A stretch of 64,000 nucleotides of DNA from contig NZ_CP020465.1 of assembly GCF_002076895.1 (NCBI RefSeq), positions 2,914,001 through 2,978,000 of the forward strand, in the 5' to 3' direction. A program made the translations under genes and the position numbers. Position 1 is the first letter of the stretch, and every line of letters begins with the position of its first letter. Of this stretch, positions 8,967-18,715 are shown piece by piece. The stretch comes from Cognaticolwellia beringensis (lineage in GTDB: Bacteria > Pseudomonadota > Gammaproteobacteria > Enterobacterales > Alteromonadaceae). The notes beneath the pieces were generated by a model. It saw nothing but the letters and a program-made list of their open reading frames with translations. It did no database searches and was not told the origin of the DNA.

Positions 8967-10718
8967 TCATCGCAGATTATCAAACTTGATATCGTAAATC
9001 AGGCCTTTTTCTAGTGTTGAACTGGCACTGACACTCCCATTTAAGGTGTCGTTTACTAAGTTATGAACTATGTGTGTACCTAAGCCTGTACCACCTCTAT
9101 TTCCTGCTGTGGTGTAAAATGGGTCAAAGAGATGTATTAATTGTTCTTCAGATACACCATGGCCGTTATCTTGATATATAACATGAACATGTTGACCGTT
9201 TATCTTTACTAATATGGTGATTTCACCGTTATTTATGTCTTTAAAGCCATGAATGACTGAATTTATGATCAGATTGGTAAAAATTTGAGAAATAGCGCCG
9301 GCATGGCAATATATTTCAGCGTCATCAGGGCAATCTACCTTAATGCTATGATTAGTTTTTTTTAGTTTTGGCTGCAATGAATGAATGATTTCATCAATAT
9401 ACTTAGCCAGATTGACCTGCCGAATTTTTTCACTGATTTGGTCGGCCGCAACTTGCTTATAGCTAGAAACTAATTCAGATGCACGTTCTAGGTTATTTAA
9501 AACTAAATTAAGCCCTTGCTCAGAATGCTCGGTAAAGTCATTAAGCACTCGTTTGGAGAGTTTATTATCTTCTATGTCAAGTTTCAGCTTAGTGAGTAAA
9601 TCTGCCAGGTAAGACGTGGACGTAATACTGACACCTATTGGAGTATTAATTTCATGGGTTACTTCTGCTGACATATTACCGAGCACCGCCATCTTTTCAG
9701 CGTCAAGTAAACGCTCTTGCGCTTTTTTTAATTCGATAATAGAGCTTTTTAACTCGTGATTTGTTTCTAGTAGCGTTTTTTCTGTCATGCTTCTGCGAGT
9801 ATTTTCTGCTTGTAGTTTAGCTTGTTGATCTAATAACTCACGTTGCTGCATTTCCATTTTCAACATGGTGGTACTAAGTGAAGATGTTTTACGAGCTACT
9901 TCTTGTTCAAGCATCAAGTTTTGTTCATCTAATTTACTGTTAGCGGATATAATTTTGCTTTGCGCTAAAGCGAGCTTTTCTTTATAAGCGACCAGTTCAT
10001 CAATTAAATTATTGTAGGCATTTTGCAGAATGTTTAATTCGTTATTTTCATAATTAATTACATGCAGTTTAGAGGCTTCAGGATCATCGATGTCGAATTG
10101 GTTGATTTGTTCTGTCAGTTCATTAAGGGGGTTAGTTAATAGGCTTGAAAATGCTAAGGAAAACAATAGGACCAGAGCGGCTGTTTTCACCATTGCATTG
10201 CCGATAAGAAAATAAATCCCCACTTGTATTCGGTTAAAAATAACCTCATTGCTCGATAATAGGGTGACTGAGCCCACTCTAGTAGTACGACCTGAAAATT
10301 CAAATATTAATGGGAAGCCATGACCAAATAAACCTGAACTATTAGAGCTAACGTTAAAATATTTACGGTTATCGCCTTCGTCGTCAATCGATTCTAGGAA
10401 AAGGGTTTCTTTATCAGCTGCTACACCCAATTGGGCGATAAGCTGATTATTTTCATCAGTAATCGTAATACCTTTAATCATTGGAATAGCAACTAAACCT
10501 TCCGCTATTGTGACGGCTTGTTGGGTATTAAGCTCCCATACTGCACGGGTTAAACTGCCACTAAAGGTTTTTTCAAGCGTTAATAGCTCATTAGCAATGT
10601 GATTTTTGGTATTGATGTACTCAGCACCAATCTGCACGCAAGTTACGATAAATGTCAGGACAAAGTAAAATGACAATACACGAGTTAGTAATTTCCGAGA
10701 CAGGCTAGTTGCTTTCAT
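8967..10718 (-). CDS. Membrane sensor histidine kinase, orphan
   Basis: This 583-residue kinase has a transmembrane segment at about 12-33, an extracytoplasmic sensor region at about 34-175, a second membrane segment near 176-198 and a HAMP-like linker. A long glutamine- and lysine-rich coiled coil (about 240-345) follows, then the phosphoacceptor H355 in AEVTHEINTP. The ATPase domain has an N box (FTNLIINSVIHGF), a G1 box (DNGHGV) and a G2 box (GGTGLGTHIV). The H-box and the coiled coil resemble those of DctB-type kinases. No response regulator gene is adjacent, although phoB lies 1.5 kb away beyond the porin gene. The ligand is unknown. Confidence 0.88.
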   Translation of the reverse strand: MKATSLSRKLLTRVLSFYFVLTFIVTCVQIGAEYINTKNHIANELLTLEKTFSGSLTRAVWELNTQQAVTIAEGLVAIPMIKGITITDENNQLIAQLGVAADKETLFLESIDDEGDNRKYFNVSSNSSGLFGHGFPLIFEFSGRTTRVGSVTLLSSNEVIFNRIQVGIYFLIGNAMVKTAALVLLFSLAFSSLLTNPLNELTEQINQFDIDDPEASKLHVINYENNELNILQNAYNNLIDELVAYKEKLALAQSKIISANSKLDEQNLMLEQEVARKTSSLSTTMLKMEMQQRELLDQQAKLQAENTRRSMTEKTLLETNHELKSSIIELKKAQERLLDAEKMAVLGNMSAEVTHEINTPIGVSITSTSYLADLLTKLKLDIEDNKLSKRVLNDFTEHSEQGLNLVLNNLERASELVSSYKQVAADQISEKIRQVNLAKYIDEIIHSLQPKLKKTNHSIKVDCPDDAEIYCHAGAISQIFTNLIINSVIHGFKDINNGEITILVKINGQHVHVIYQDNGHGVSEEQLIHLFDPFYTTAGNRGGTGLGTHIVHNLVNDTLNGSVSASSTLEKGLIYDIKFDNLR

Positions 10719-10970
10719 TAAATATTTCTTTTATTTAGTGTTTCTTGATTCTAGCGGTTTTCATTAGGGTTAAAAGTTTTTTATTTTAAATACAGCTACT
10801 TTTAATCAATAAATTAATAATTAGAGATATACTATCTTCTTAGCATCAATCATTAAATATACGGGGATGCCGATAATTTAGCCATAATTTAGATTAAAAT
10901 CTTGCTGTAGTTACGAATAAAAATCAATATAAATTATGTTTTGCGTAAAATGGTGATAAATTTTTCTTTG

Positions 10971-10988
10971 GTGTCACAATAGTGTCAT
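10971..10988 (+). promoter_or_regulatory. Pho box upstream of the porin gene
   Basis: GTGTCAC-AATA-GTGTCAT matches the 7-4-7 PhoB recognition layout, with two direct heptamers one helical turn apart. It lies 63 bases before the porin start. Ten bases downstream is only a weak -10 (CAAACT), as PhoB-activated promoters allow. The surrounding 330-bp gap also holds the divergent kinase promoter. Confidence 0.8.
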
Positions 10989-11051
10989 AAAGCTTTGGCA
11001 AACTAGCCGCAATTAATTTTTAGCCATACTTAAATTTATAAAGGTATCAAG

Positions 11052-11978
11052 ATGAAATATACTTACAACAAAATCGCTGTCGTTTTACTGTCTTCTTTAT
11101 CATTGTCGGCATTTGCAGCTGATGTTGAAGTTTACGGTAAAGCAAATCTTTCTCTGCAATCTTCTGATGAAGGTGAAGGATCGTTCACAGAAGTCAAAAG
11201 TAATGCTTCGCGCATTGGTCTAAAAGGCTCACATGATTTGGGCGATGGCTTAACGGTTATTTATAAAGCAGAGTTTCAAGTTGACTTAGACGGCGATAGT
11301 GACTCAGGTGATAGCATTACTGATCGTAACCAATATGTTGGTTTAGCGGGTAGCTTTGGTGAAGTTTTGCTTGGTAAAAATGACACTATGCTTAAACAGT
11401 CACAAGGTAAAGTTGATGTGTTTAGCGATTTAAATGGCGATATTAAAAGTTTATGGAAAGGTGAAAACCGCATGGCAGATACGCTTTCTTATAAATCGCC
11501 TAAATTTAGTGATTTTCAAGTAGGTATTACTTATATCGCTGAAGACGCCGTTGACGCAGAAGACGGGGTGTCGGTTGCGGTATTTTACGGTGATGCTAAA
11601 TTAAAAAAATCTAAAATATTCGCCTCAGTTGCTATTGATTCTGACGTGAAAGGTTATGACATCACTCGTGCCACAGTGCAAGGTAAAGTGTCAGGTGTGG
11701 TCTTAGGTGCAATGCTGCAAACTCAAGAAAAGGTAGACGGCAGTGATGAAATGGATGGTTTCATGGTATCAGCTAAATACAAAATGGATAAACTCACTTT
11801 TAAAGGTCAATATCAAGCTGCTGACTTTAAAGGCGGCGATGATAAATCTGGTATTACTCTTGGTGCAGATTATTCATTAGCCAAAAGCACTAAGTTATAT
11901 ACCTTCTATACTACCTTTGATATGGACAGTGGCGAAGACCAAGACTACTTAGCTGCAGGTATTGAATATAACTTTTAA
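11052..11978 (+). CDS. Outer-membrane porin, probably phosphate-starvation induced
   Basis: A 308-residue Gram-negative porin of the 16-strand type. It has a signal peptide (cleavage after SLSAFA, giving mature ADVEVYGKANLSLQS), the EVYGKANL first strand, the SRIGLKGSHDLGDGL turn typical of OmpC/PhoE-like porins, and a C-terminal strand ending in F (AAGIEYNF) for Bam recognition. The mature sequence is rich in Asp and Glu. The Pho box upstream and phoBR downstream suggest that it admits phosphate or phosphorylated compounds during starvation. A terminator separates it from phoB. The function is inferred from regulation, not from pore residues. Confidence 0.88.
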   Translation: MKYTYNKIAVVLLSSLSLSAFAADVEVYGKANLSLQSSDEGEGSFTEVKSNASRIGLKGSHDLGDGLTVIYKAEFQVDLDGDSDSGDSITDRNQYVGLAGSFGEVLLGKNDTMLKQSQGKVDVFSDLNGDIKSLWKGENRMADTLSYKSPKFSDFQVGITYIAEDAVDAEDGVSVAVFYGDAKLKKSKIFASVAIDSDVKGYDITRATVQGKVSGVVLGAMLQTQEKVDGSDEMDGFMVSAKYKMDKLTFKGQYQAADFKGGDDKSGITLGADYSLAKSTKLYTFYTTFDMDSGEDQDYLAAGIEYNF

Positions 11979-12044
11979 TGTTGACGCTGCAACTCCGCTA
12001 ATAATCGATATTTGTAGAGATTACGTTTAAGTTAATATTGTATT

Positions 12045-12068
12045 AAAGCCGCATTGAGCGGCTTTTTT
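12045..12068 (+). terminator. Terminator of the porin gene
   Basis: Hairpin AAAGCCGC ATTGA GCGGCTTTTTT, 66 bases after the porin stop, with six T. Confidence 0.9.
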
Positions 12069-12150
12069 CTTGCCTAATTGTTTGGTATCGTCGATCATGA
12101 TGTTGGTCAATTTATAGTTGGACTAAGGAATTTTAAGTATATTTCTGCCG

Positions 12151-12168
12151 TTGTCATGAAACTGTCAT
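12151..12168 (+). promoter_or_regulatory. Pho box upstream of phoB
   Basis: TTGTCAT-GAAA-CTGTCAT is close to the enterobacterial Pho box consensus. A -10-like CACAAT begins exactly ten bases later (12179-12184), which is the spacing expected for PhoB activation. It implies autoregulation of phoBR. Confidence 0.9.
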
Positions 12169-12218
12169 ATTTATTTATCACAATGTTCATTATGCGATTA
12201 GGCTATTAGGACGGATTC

Positions 12219-12920
12219 ATGAATAGACAAATTTTAGTTGTTGAAGACGAAACGGCAATAAGAGAAATGATCACCTTTGTTTTAGAACAAAATGGTTTCA
12301 ATGCCATAGAGGCTGAAACAATAGAACAAGCACAAGCAAAAATTAAAGAGCCTTATCCCGATTTGATTCTACTTGATTGGATGCTTCCAGGCGGTACCGG
12401 TGTCAAGTTAGCAAAATCATTAAAACAGAATGAGTATACACGCTCAATACCTATTATTATGTTAACGGCTAGAGCTGATGAAGATGATAAAGTAAAAGGC
12501 TTTGACGCCGGCATTGATGACTATGTTACTAAACCTTTTTCACCGAAAGAATTAATTGCACGTATTAAGGCGGTTATTCGACGTGTTGCACCAACCGCGT
12601 TAGAAGAGTCGATCGATTTTCACGGCATTACCTTAGACCCGGTAGCGCATCGAGTGACAATTAATGATAAAGCCCTTGAGCTGGGACCAACAGAGTTTCG
12701 CTTGTTACATTTTTTCCTAACCCATACTGAGCGTGTTTATAGCCGAGAGCAATTATTAGACAACGTATGGGGAACCAATGTTTATGTTGAAGATAGAACG
12801 GTTGATGTTCATATTCGACGTTTACGTAAGGCTATTTCAGGCGAGGGTCATGAAGAATTCATTCAGACCGTACGCGGATCTGGTTACCGCTTTTCGGGCA
12901 AAATTAAAACCTCAGGTTAA
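12219..12920 (+). CDS. phoB: Phosphate regulon response regulator PhoB
   Basis: OmpR-family response regulator of 233 residues. The receiver domain (1-120) has acidic residues in LVVEDE, the phosphoacceptor D53 in [11 protein letters not shown], and the switch Lys in [10 protein letters not shown]. The C-terminal winged helix (135-230) contains [33 protein letters not shown] and TVRGSGYRF, all characteristic of PhoB. The gene begins 51 bases after a Pho box and is followed after 10 bases by phoR, so the two form an operon. It is the likely activator of the Pho-box promoters seen at the porin, phoB, pstS and pstC genes. Confidence 0.97.
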   Translation: MNRQILVVEDETAIREMITFVLEQNGFNAIEAETIEQAQAKIKEPYPDLILLDWMLPGGTGVKLAKSLKQNEYTRSIPIIMLTARADEDDKVKGFDAGIDDYVTKPFSPKELIARIKAVIRRVAPTALEESIDFHGITLDPVAHRVTINDKALELGPTEFRLLHFFLTHTERVYSREQLLDNVWGTNVYVEDRTVDVHIRRLRKAISGEGHEEFIQTVRGSGYRFSGKIKTSG

Positions 12921-12930
12921 TGGCTAGTAT

Positions 12931-14226
12931 ATGTATTTTCGTATTTCAGCTCGCACGCTTATAACACGTATTCTTGGGGTGCTTTTTGCCAGTGCTGTTG
13001 TTGGTTATGCACTTGGTCAAACATTTCTTGTCGTTTGTCTCGTTTCATTAGGTTTGCTTGCTTGGCATTACAGTCATTTATTTAAATTAATTCAGTGGTT
13101 GTGGCAAGGTAAAACAATTTCCCCCCCACAAGCCAACGGCGTTTGGGGCAGAATATATGATGGTCTTTATCGCCGAATTCGCAAACAACGTTTAAAGCAA
13201 AAGCAATTGAATCAGCGAATTAGAAAGTTTCGTGATGGCGCTGAAGCATTACCCGATGCGGCGTTAGTACTATCAAATGAACTCATTATATTATGGGGAA
13301 ATAAAAAAGCTTCTCAACTTTTAGGTGTCCGTTGGCCGGGTGATGTTGGTCAACGTATTGATAATTTAATTCGCTTTCCAGAATTTTATAAATATTTGGA
13401 AGATGGCGATTACGATAGCCCATGCCTTATTGTTTCTCCAATTAACAACGAATTGCAGCTTGAACTGCGTATGATGACCTACGGCAGTGATCAAATTTTA
13501 TTATTGGCTCGTGATATCAGTAAAATTCAACGTCTAGAAGAAATGCGTCGCGATTTTGTCGCTAATGTCTCTCATGAGCTAAAAACGCCATTAACCGTGG
13601 TACGAGGTTATGTTGAAATGGTGCAAGCAAGTGAAACTGCACTAGATCCTCATTGGAAAAAAGCTTTCACCACGATAGAAACACAAGTATCACGAATGGA
13701 CAGACTAGTTGAGCAACTGTTGGTGTTATCAAAAGTCGAAAATAATGTCGATGGCGACAAACACCAGCAAGTAGATTTGTCACGTTTGATTATATCAATA
13801 TTTGAAGAGGTGCAATGGTTAAATCAAGATAAAAATCATAGCATTACCAAAGATATATCGGCAAATTTAAGTATTAATGGCAATGAGCAAGAATTAAAAA
13901 GCGCCTGCTTGAATTTAATTACCAATGCTATCGCCTATACCCCAGCATGTGGCGTTATAGATGTATCCCTGCGTGATGATGGCAATAAAATACGCTTTAG
14001 TGTTAAAGATAATGGACCAGGTATTAAACCTGAGCATGTTAATCGTTTAACTGAACGTTTTTTCCGTGTCGATAAGTCTAGGTCACGCAATACCGGTGGA
14101 TCTGGTCTCGGCTTAGCGATAGTCAAGCATGTGTTGAATCACCACCATGGTGAGCTTTCAATTGAGAGTGAATGGCAAAAAGGTAGTGAGTTTATTATCT
14201 GTTTCAGTCCTGAAATAGCTAAATAA
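12931..14226 (+). CDS. phoR: Phosphate regulon sensor kinase PhoR
   Basis: 431 residues, the same length as E. coli PhoR. Two short N-terminal membrane segments (about 10-50) with almost no periplasmic loop, a basic linker (RIRKQRLKQKQLNQRIRKF), a PAS domain at about 95-200, then HisKA with H215 in VANVSHELKTPL. The ATPase domain has an N box (ACLNLITNAIAYTP), a G1 box (DNGPGI) and a G2 box (GGSGLGLAIVKHV). PhoR phosphorylates PhoB when the PstSCAB-PhoU complex signals low phosphate. The lack of a sensing periplasmic domain fits signalling through Pst/PhoU, whose genes are downstream in this window. Confidence 0.97.
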   Translation: MYFRISARTLITRILGVLFASAVVGYALGQTFLVVCLVSLGLLAWHYSHLFKLIQWLWQGKTISPPQANGVWGRIYDGLYRRIRKQRLKQKQLNQRIRKFRDGAEALPDAALVLSNELIILWGNKKASQLLGVRWPGDVGQRIDNLIRFPEFYKYLEDGDYDSPCLIVSPINNELQLELRMMTYGSDQILLLARDISKIQRLEEMRRDFVANVSHELKTPLTVVRGYVEMVQASETALDPHWKKAFTTIETQVSRMDRLVEQLLVLSKVENNVDGDKHQQVDLSRLIISIFEEVQWLNQDKNHSITKDISANLSINGNEQELKSACLNLITNAIAYTPACGVIDVSLRDDGNKIRFSVKDNGPGIKPEHVNRLTERFFRVDKSRSRNTGGSGLGLAIVKHVLNHHHGELSIESEWQKGSEFIICFSPEIAK

Positions 14227-14622
14227 TACGCTTGTTAATATGCCTACCCGCATGACTAAACCTCATTGTCGGGTTATTTATCTACTGTACGGTTCAAATA
14301 ATATATCTAAGAATAATAAAAGTCATTTGCAATTAATTTTACACTCATTATCTCTATAGTTTTGGCTACCAAATCTATCACTTAGCAAGGTTAAAATCTT
14401 ATATACTTTGTGCCTATACACTTGTTCAACAAGCCAGTTTTAAACATAAAGCTCACTAGGGCTTTGGTATCTTTACTTTAAAATAAAATGCTTAACCTGG
14501 TACTCAAAAGCCCAACCTTCTGCAAGTAAACTTAAAGCTGATAGCGAGTGTTTTACTTTTTACTTTTAACTGAAAGCAGACAGCAGACAGCTATTGCTTT
14601 TCAACTGACAGCTTTTTTAGGT
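14227..14622 (+). other. Intergenic stretch between phoR and the pstS promoter
   Basis: About 400 bases without a credible gene. Near 14248-14276 an imperfect inverted repeat (ACCCG...CGGGT) followed by TATTTATC may end phoR transcription, but it is weak. At about 14575-14615 there is a small purine-rich repeat (GCAGACAGCAGACAGC). Nothing else recognisable. Confidence 0.4.
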
Positions 14623-14678
14623 TTGTCATACAAGTGTCATAAACTTTACTTATTATTGTCATATTCACTTTCTATAGT
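14623..14678 (+). promoter_or_regulatory. Pho boxes and promoter of pstS
   Basis: TTGTCAT-ACAA-GTGTCAT at 14623-14640 forms a full Pho box. Another heptamer, TTGTCAT, at 14656-14662 lies 22 bases (two 11-bp units) after the second heptamer and exactly ten bases before the -10 TATAGT (14673-14678). This is a tandem Pho box arrangement as at strongly induced pst promoters. Confidence 0.88.
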
Positions 14679-14715
14679 GTTCTCAAATTAATTATATTTC
14701 TCATCGGAGAGTAAC

Positions 14716-15675
14716 ATGAGTTTAAAACGTACATTAGGCGTTATTGGTTTATCAAGCCTTATCAATTTTTCTGCATTAGCAGTCGATAATGATTTACCTA
14801 CCTATAAGAAAGTCAGTGGTGTTTCAGGCAATGTCTCGTCTGTAGGCTCGGACACACTAGCCAATATGATGACATTTTGGGCGGAGGAGTTTAAACGTAC
14901 TTATCCCAATGTTAATGTGCAAATTCAAGCCGCAGGTTCTTCAACAGCGCCACCAGCTTTAACGGAAGCTACATCTAACCTTGGACCTATGAGCCGTAAG
15001 ATGAAGTCACGTGAAATTGAAGCCTTCGAGAAGCGTTACGGTTATAAGCCAACGGCTGTTCGAGTAGCAATTGATGCATTAGCGGTATTTGTGCACAAAG
15101 ATAACCCAATTAAAGGTCTACGTATCGACCAAGTTGATGCGATTTTTTCTAATAACCGTAAATGTGGCGCGCTTAAAGATGTTGATCGCTGGGGCGATTT
15201 AGGTTTAACCGGTGACTGGACGGGTAAAGATGTACAGTTATACGGTCGTAATTCAGTATCAGGTACTTACGGCTACTTCAAAAAGAAAGCGTTATGTAAG
15301 GGGGATTTTAAAAATAGTGTTAATGAGCAACCAGGTTCAGCTTCTGTTGTTCAGTCAGTTTCTGCATCGTTAAACGGCATTGGTTACTCAGGTATTGGCT
15401 ATAAAACATCAGGTGTACGAGCATTAGCACTGGCTAAAAAAGGTGAAAACTTTATTGAAGCTAATATGGAAAATGCCATTTCTAAAAAGTATCCATTATC
15501 ACGATTTTTATATGTTTATGTTAATAAACATCCAAACAAGCCTTTAGCGCCTATGGAAGCTGAATTTTTGAAAATGGTTTTATCAAAATCAGGACAAAGC
15601 ATTGTTGAGAAGGATGGCTATATTCCTTTACCCGCATCAGTGGTCGCCAAAGAGTTTACAAAGTTAGGTTTATAA
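14716..15675 (+). CDS. pstS: Phosphate-binding periplasmic protein PstS
   Basis: 319 residues with a signal peptide ([15 protein letters not shown]...SALA). Ligand-binding motifs of the PstS family are visible: [29 protein letters not shown], the [11 protein letters not shown] stretch and [17 protein letters not shown]. This protein captures phosphate and delivers it to PstCA. It is transcribed alone, from its own tandem Pho box to a strong terminator, and lies about 5.7 kb from pstC. That separation is unlike the E. coli pstSCAB-phoU operon and would allow PstS to be made in excess over the membrane complex. Confidence 0.95.
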   Translation: MSLKRTLGVIGLSSLINFSALAVDNDLPTYKKVSGVSGNVSSVGSDTLANMMTFWAEEFKRTYPNVNVQIQAAGSSTAPPALTEATSNLGPMSRKMKSREIEAFEKRYGYKPTAVRVAIDALAVFVHKDNPIKGLRIDQVDAIFSNNRKCGALKDVDRWGDLGLTGDWTGKDVQLYGRNSVSGTYGYFKKKALCKGDFKNSVNEQPGSASVVQSVSASLNGIGYSGIGYKTSGVRALALAKKGENFIEANMENAISKKYPLSRFLYVYVNKHPNKPLAPMEAEFLKMVLSKSGQSIVEKDGYIPLPASVVAKEFTKLGL

Positions 15676-15710
15676 AGTTTAGCGACTAAACACTTAGCGA
15701 AAAAATAAAT

Positions 15711-15745
15711 AAAAAGTCCGGAATCAGTGATGATTTCGGACTTTT
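15711..15745 (+). terminator. Terminator of pstS
   Basis: 14-bp stem AAAAGTCCGGAATC / GATTTCGGACTTTT with one mismatch and loop AGTGAT, 36 bases after the pstS stop. Confidence 0.85.
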
Positions 15746-15906
15746 ATGTTTAAGGTGATCGGTATGCTGCGGTCACATGACCGTTTCAAGCCTTCCTTGT
15801 TTTATGATATCAATGTCTCCATCCTCGTCGATGAATTGTCATTTTGTTTGTTCCATATTGAAACTAAGTACCTACGTCCATGTCAGCAATATTGCGACTT
15901 CTTAAT

Positions 15907-16404
15907 CTATCGAGAAATATCTACCATCAGGTCATCAGCTAAGTTTTCAAGCGCATCAATCATGGGTTCTATATTGTTTTTATCAGCCGAAATCGTAACC
16001 TTTGCTTTGAATAATTCATGGCCGGCATGCGGAGCGCTTTCTTGTGTGCTAACCAATTTGAGTAAGTTGCCACCATGATGATGAATAGTTGAAGATATTT
16101 CTTGCACTATACCCGCTCTATCATTTGCTGTTAACTCTAAAACCAGTAAAGTTTCAGGTGTTGATGCTTGCTGTTGCACATGCTCAATTTGCATTTTAAA
16201 GCCAGGTAGTACAGTAAGTTTATCCGCTAAATCTGTCGCACTTTCAGCAGGCACTGCAATTTCGATAACACCGGCAAAAACTCCAGACATTTGATGCAAG
16301 CTTGATTTTTTCCAATTAGCTTTATGTTCGGAAATTAGATCGGACAAAACTTTTACTATGCCTGGGCGGTCAGCGGTGATAAAAGAAATAATAAGGTGAT
16401 TCAT
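15907..16404 (-). CDS. Tandem ACT-domain protein, GcvR-like
   Basis: 165 residues consisting of two ACT domains: residues about 1-80 (HLIISFITADRPGIVKVLSDL) and 88-165 (LLVLELTANDRAGIVQEISS). The architecture matches GcvR, which in E. coli restrains the GcvA activator of glycine cleavage, but many marine homologues are uncharacterised. It lacks a DNA-binding domain, so it would act through a protein partner or by binding an amino acid. It lies 36 bases downstream of the PilZ gene on the same strand and may be co-transcribed with it. No gcv genes are nearby. Confidence 0.82.
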   Translation of the reverse strand: MNHLIISFITADRPGIVKVLSDLISEHKANWKKSSLHQMSGVFAGVIEIAVPAESATDLADKLTVLPGFKMQIEHVQQQASTPETLLVLELTANDRAGIVQEISSTIHHHGGNLLKLVSTQESAPHAGHELFKAKVTISADKNNIEPMIDALENLADDLMVDISR

Positions 16405-16440
16405 GTTAAATCCTTTGAAATTTAGTTAGAGTTAAGAGTA

Positions 16441-16800
16441 TTAAGTGTGGGTTAGTTGCGATAGCTCTTTATTAAATTGCTCATCGTCTGCGAGATTAAG
16501 CTCAATTAAACGCCGTAATAAACTAACACTGTCAATATCAATATTATTACAGCGAAGACCAATAATGTTAACTTCTTGATGGGCTACGGTGACATTCATT
16601 ATGATTTTGGCGTCGAAACCGTTTAATTGAAATGACAAAACACCGCGCATTCCTTTGAGGGTTTCCCCCTTAGTGTCTAAGGAAAGCAGAGCGCCATTTA
16701 ATGAGATATCAGTAATATTGACATTAAATATTTGCTGCTCTATTGCTAGTTCAGCCTGCAGAGAAAAAAGTATGCGAGTAAATTGACGTCTATTCTGCAT
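16441..16800 (-). CDS. PilZ-domain protein, candidate cyclic-di-GMP receptor
   Basis: 119 residues, essentially a single PilZ domain. The cyclic-di-GMP binding signature is present as an RxxxR motif at the N-terminus (NRRQFTR) and DxSxxG further on (DISLNGALLSL), so the protein is expected to bind the second messenger. It probably acts as a small effector or adaptor. It heads a two-gene unit with the GcvR-like gene. A PAS-GGDEF diguanylate cyclase is encoded 1.9 kb away, so ligand synthesis and sensing are physically close, though a functional link is only inferred. Confidence 0.85.
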   Translation of the reverse strand: MQNRRQFTRILFSLQAELAIEQQIFNVNITDISLNGALLSLDTKGETLKGMRGVLSFQLNGFDAKIIMNVTVAHQEVNIIGLRCNNIDIDSVSLLRRLIELNLADDEQFNKELSQLTHT

Positions 16801-16850
16801 GGTGTTTAATTATGGCAAAAGTGATTTATTCAGCATAGCTCGCTTTTAGT

Positions 16851-16888
16851 AAAAAGGCACCTTAATTAATAGATTAAGGTGCCTTTTT
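16851..16888 (-). terminator. Terminator of ettA
   Basis: A perfect 16-bp stem, AAAAAGGCACCTTAAT / ATTAAGGTGCCTTTTT with loop TAATAG, lies 20 bases beyond the ettA stop on the minus strand. It ends in a T tract in that direction. Confidence 0.9.
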
Positions 16889-16907
16889 CTTGTTGTTAAC
16901 TAATTAG

Positions 16908-18587
16908 TTAACCTATTTTTTTATATTTGATTCTATGTGGTTCAGCGGCTGCTGGACCATAAGTTTTCTTCAACCATTCTTCGTAGTCGGTATAGTTACC
17001 TTCATAGAAGTTGATTTGGCCTTCATCACGGTAATCCAAAATATGAGTAGCGATACGGTCAAGGAACCAGCGATCATGAGAAATAACCATGGCACAGCCT
17101 GGAAACTCTAATAACGCTTCTTCAAGTGCACGCAAAGTTTCAACATCTAAATCATTGGTTGGCTCATCAAGCAGCAATACATTACCACCGGTTTGCACAA
17201 GCTTGGCTAAATGAACACGGTTACGCTCACCACCAGATAAGTCACCAATAATTTTTTGTTGATCATTACCTTTAAAGTTAAAACGGCTAACGTAAGCACG
17301 ACTTGGAATTTCAAAAGTACCAATTTGCAATACTTCATGGCCTTGAGATATTTCTTGATATACCGTTTTGCTGTTATCCATGTCATCACGGAACTGATCA
17401 ACACTGGCAAGCTTGACGGTATCACCCAATTCTACCTGACCAGAGTCTGGCTTTTCAGCACCTGACATTATTTTGAATAAGGTTGATTTACCTGCACCGT
17501 TTGGCCCGATAATACCAACGATAGCACCTTTAGGAACGCTAAAGCTTAAGTTGTCAATGAGTACTCTATCGCCAAAAGATTTTGTTAAGTTATTCACATC
17601 TAATACTTTATCGCCTAGACGAGGTCCAGGTGGGATGTACAACTCATTTGTTTCGTTACGCTTTTGATGATCTTGACTATTAAGCTCTTCAAAGCGTGCC
17701 ATGCGGGCTTTGCTTTTAGATTGACGTGCTTTAGGATTCGAACGAACCCACTCAAGTTCTTGCTTGATGGTTTTTTGTAGCGCACTTTCACTTTTACTTT
17801 CTTGCTCAAGACGAGCATTTTTTTGCTCTAACCAAGAAGAATAGTTGCCTTCATAAGGAATACCATGTCCTCTATCAAGCTCTAAAATCCAGCCAGCCAC
17901 ATTGTCTAAGAAATATCTATCATGGGTAATCGCCACAACGGTGCCGGGGTAGTCATGTAAGAATCGCTCTAACCAAGCTACAGATTCAGCATCTAAATGG
18001 TTGGTTGGTTCATCAAGTAGCAACATGTCAGGTTTTTGCAATAACAAGCGACAAAGTGCTACACGACGACGTTCACCACCACTAAGTACACCGATTTTTT
18101 GTTCCCAATCAGGCAAGCGCAAAGCATCGGCTGCTCGTTCTAATACATTATCGATATTGTGTCCGTCTTGGCTATTTATAATATCTTCTAATTGACCTTG
18201 TTCTTTTGCTAAGGCGTCAAAATCGGCTTCAGGTTCAGCGTATTCTGCATAAACTTGGTCCAAGCGTGCCATGGCATCTTTAACTTCAGAAACAGCCTCT
18301 TCAACAATCTCACGGACGGTTTTTGCTTCATCTAAAATTGGCTCCTGTGGCAAGTAACCGATGTTAGTACCAGCAAGTGCTTTTGCTTCACCTTCAAACT
18401 CAGTGTCAAGACCAGCCATAATACGTAGTAAGGTTGATTTACCAGAGCCATTGAGACCTAGCACACCAATTTTTGCACCAGGGAAAAAGGACAGAGAGAT
18501 ATCTTTTAAAATTGTACGTTTAGGAGGAACCACTTTTGAAACGCGGTTCATCGACATAATGAATTTATCTGGTAATGGTTGTGCCAT
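16908..18587 (-). CDS. ettA: Energy-dependent translational throttle protein EttA (ABC-F)
   Basis: 559 residues, against 555 in E. coli. Two ABC domains are present with Walker A motifs GLNGSGKSTLLRIMAG and GPNGAGKSTLFKIMSG, signatures LSGGERRRVALCRLL and LSGGERNRVHLAKLV, and LLLDEPTNHLD / LLLDEPTNDLD. The PtIM linker between them is basic (ARQSKSKARMARFEEL). There are no transmembrane segments. EttA binds the ribosomal E site and gates entry into elongation according to the ATP/ADP ratio. It is a single gene with its own terminator. Confidence 0.95.
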   Translation of the reverse strand: MAQPLPDKFIMSMNRVSKVVPPKRTILKDISLSFFPGAKIGVLGLNGSGKSTLLRIMAGLDTEFEGEAKALAGTNIGYLPQEPILDEAKTVREIVEEAVSEVKDAMARLDQVYAEYAEPEADFDALAKEQGQLEDIINSQDGHNIDNVLERAADALRLPDWEQKIGVLSGGERRRVALCRLLLQKPDMLLLDEPTNHLDAESVAWLERFLHDYPGTVVAITHDRYFLDNVAGWILELDRGHGIPYEGNYSSWLEQKNARLEQESKSESALQKTIKQELEWVRSNPKARQSKSKARMARFEELNSQDHQKRNETNELYIPPGPRLGDKVLDVNNLTKSFGDRVLIDNLSFSVPKGAIVGIIGPNGAGKSTLFKIMSGAEKPDSGQVELGDTVKLASVDQFRDDMDNSKTVYQEISQGHEVLQIGTFEIPSRAYVSRFNFKGNDQQKIIGDLSGGERNRVHLAKLVQTGGNVLLLDEPTNDLDVETLRALEEALLEFPGCAMVISHDRWFLDRIATHILDYRDEGQINFYEGNYTDYEEWLKKTYGPAAAEPHRIKYKKIG

Positions 18588-18715
18588 GGAAAGCCTTTTT
18601 GAAACAGTATTGGAATGGTAGCTATTCTAGGTTAATAGCTACCTTGTTGGCAATGAGGTTTTGTTGGCTTGGACTTAATGTAGTGACAATTTATGCTGTT
18701 ATTGCTTCGGTGCGA

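Noticed and set aside
15746..16078. Plus-strand ORF of 110 codons after pstS
   Set aside because: It overlaps the GcvR-like gene on the other strand over most of its conserved second ACT domain, begins just after the pstS terminator, and has no recognisable protein features.
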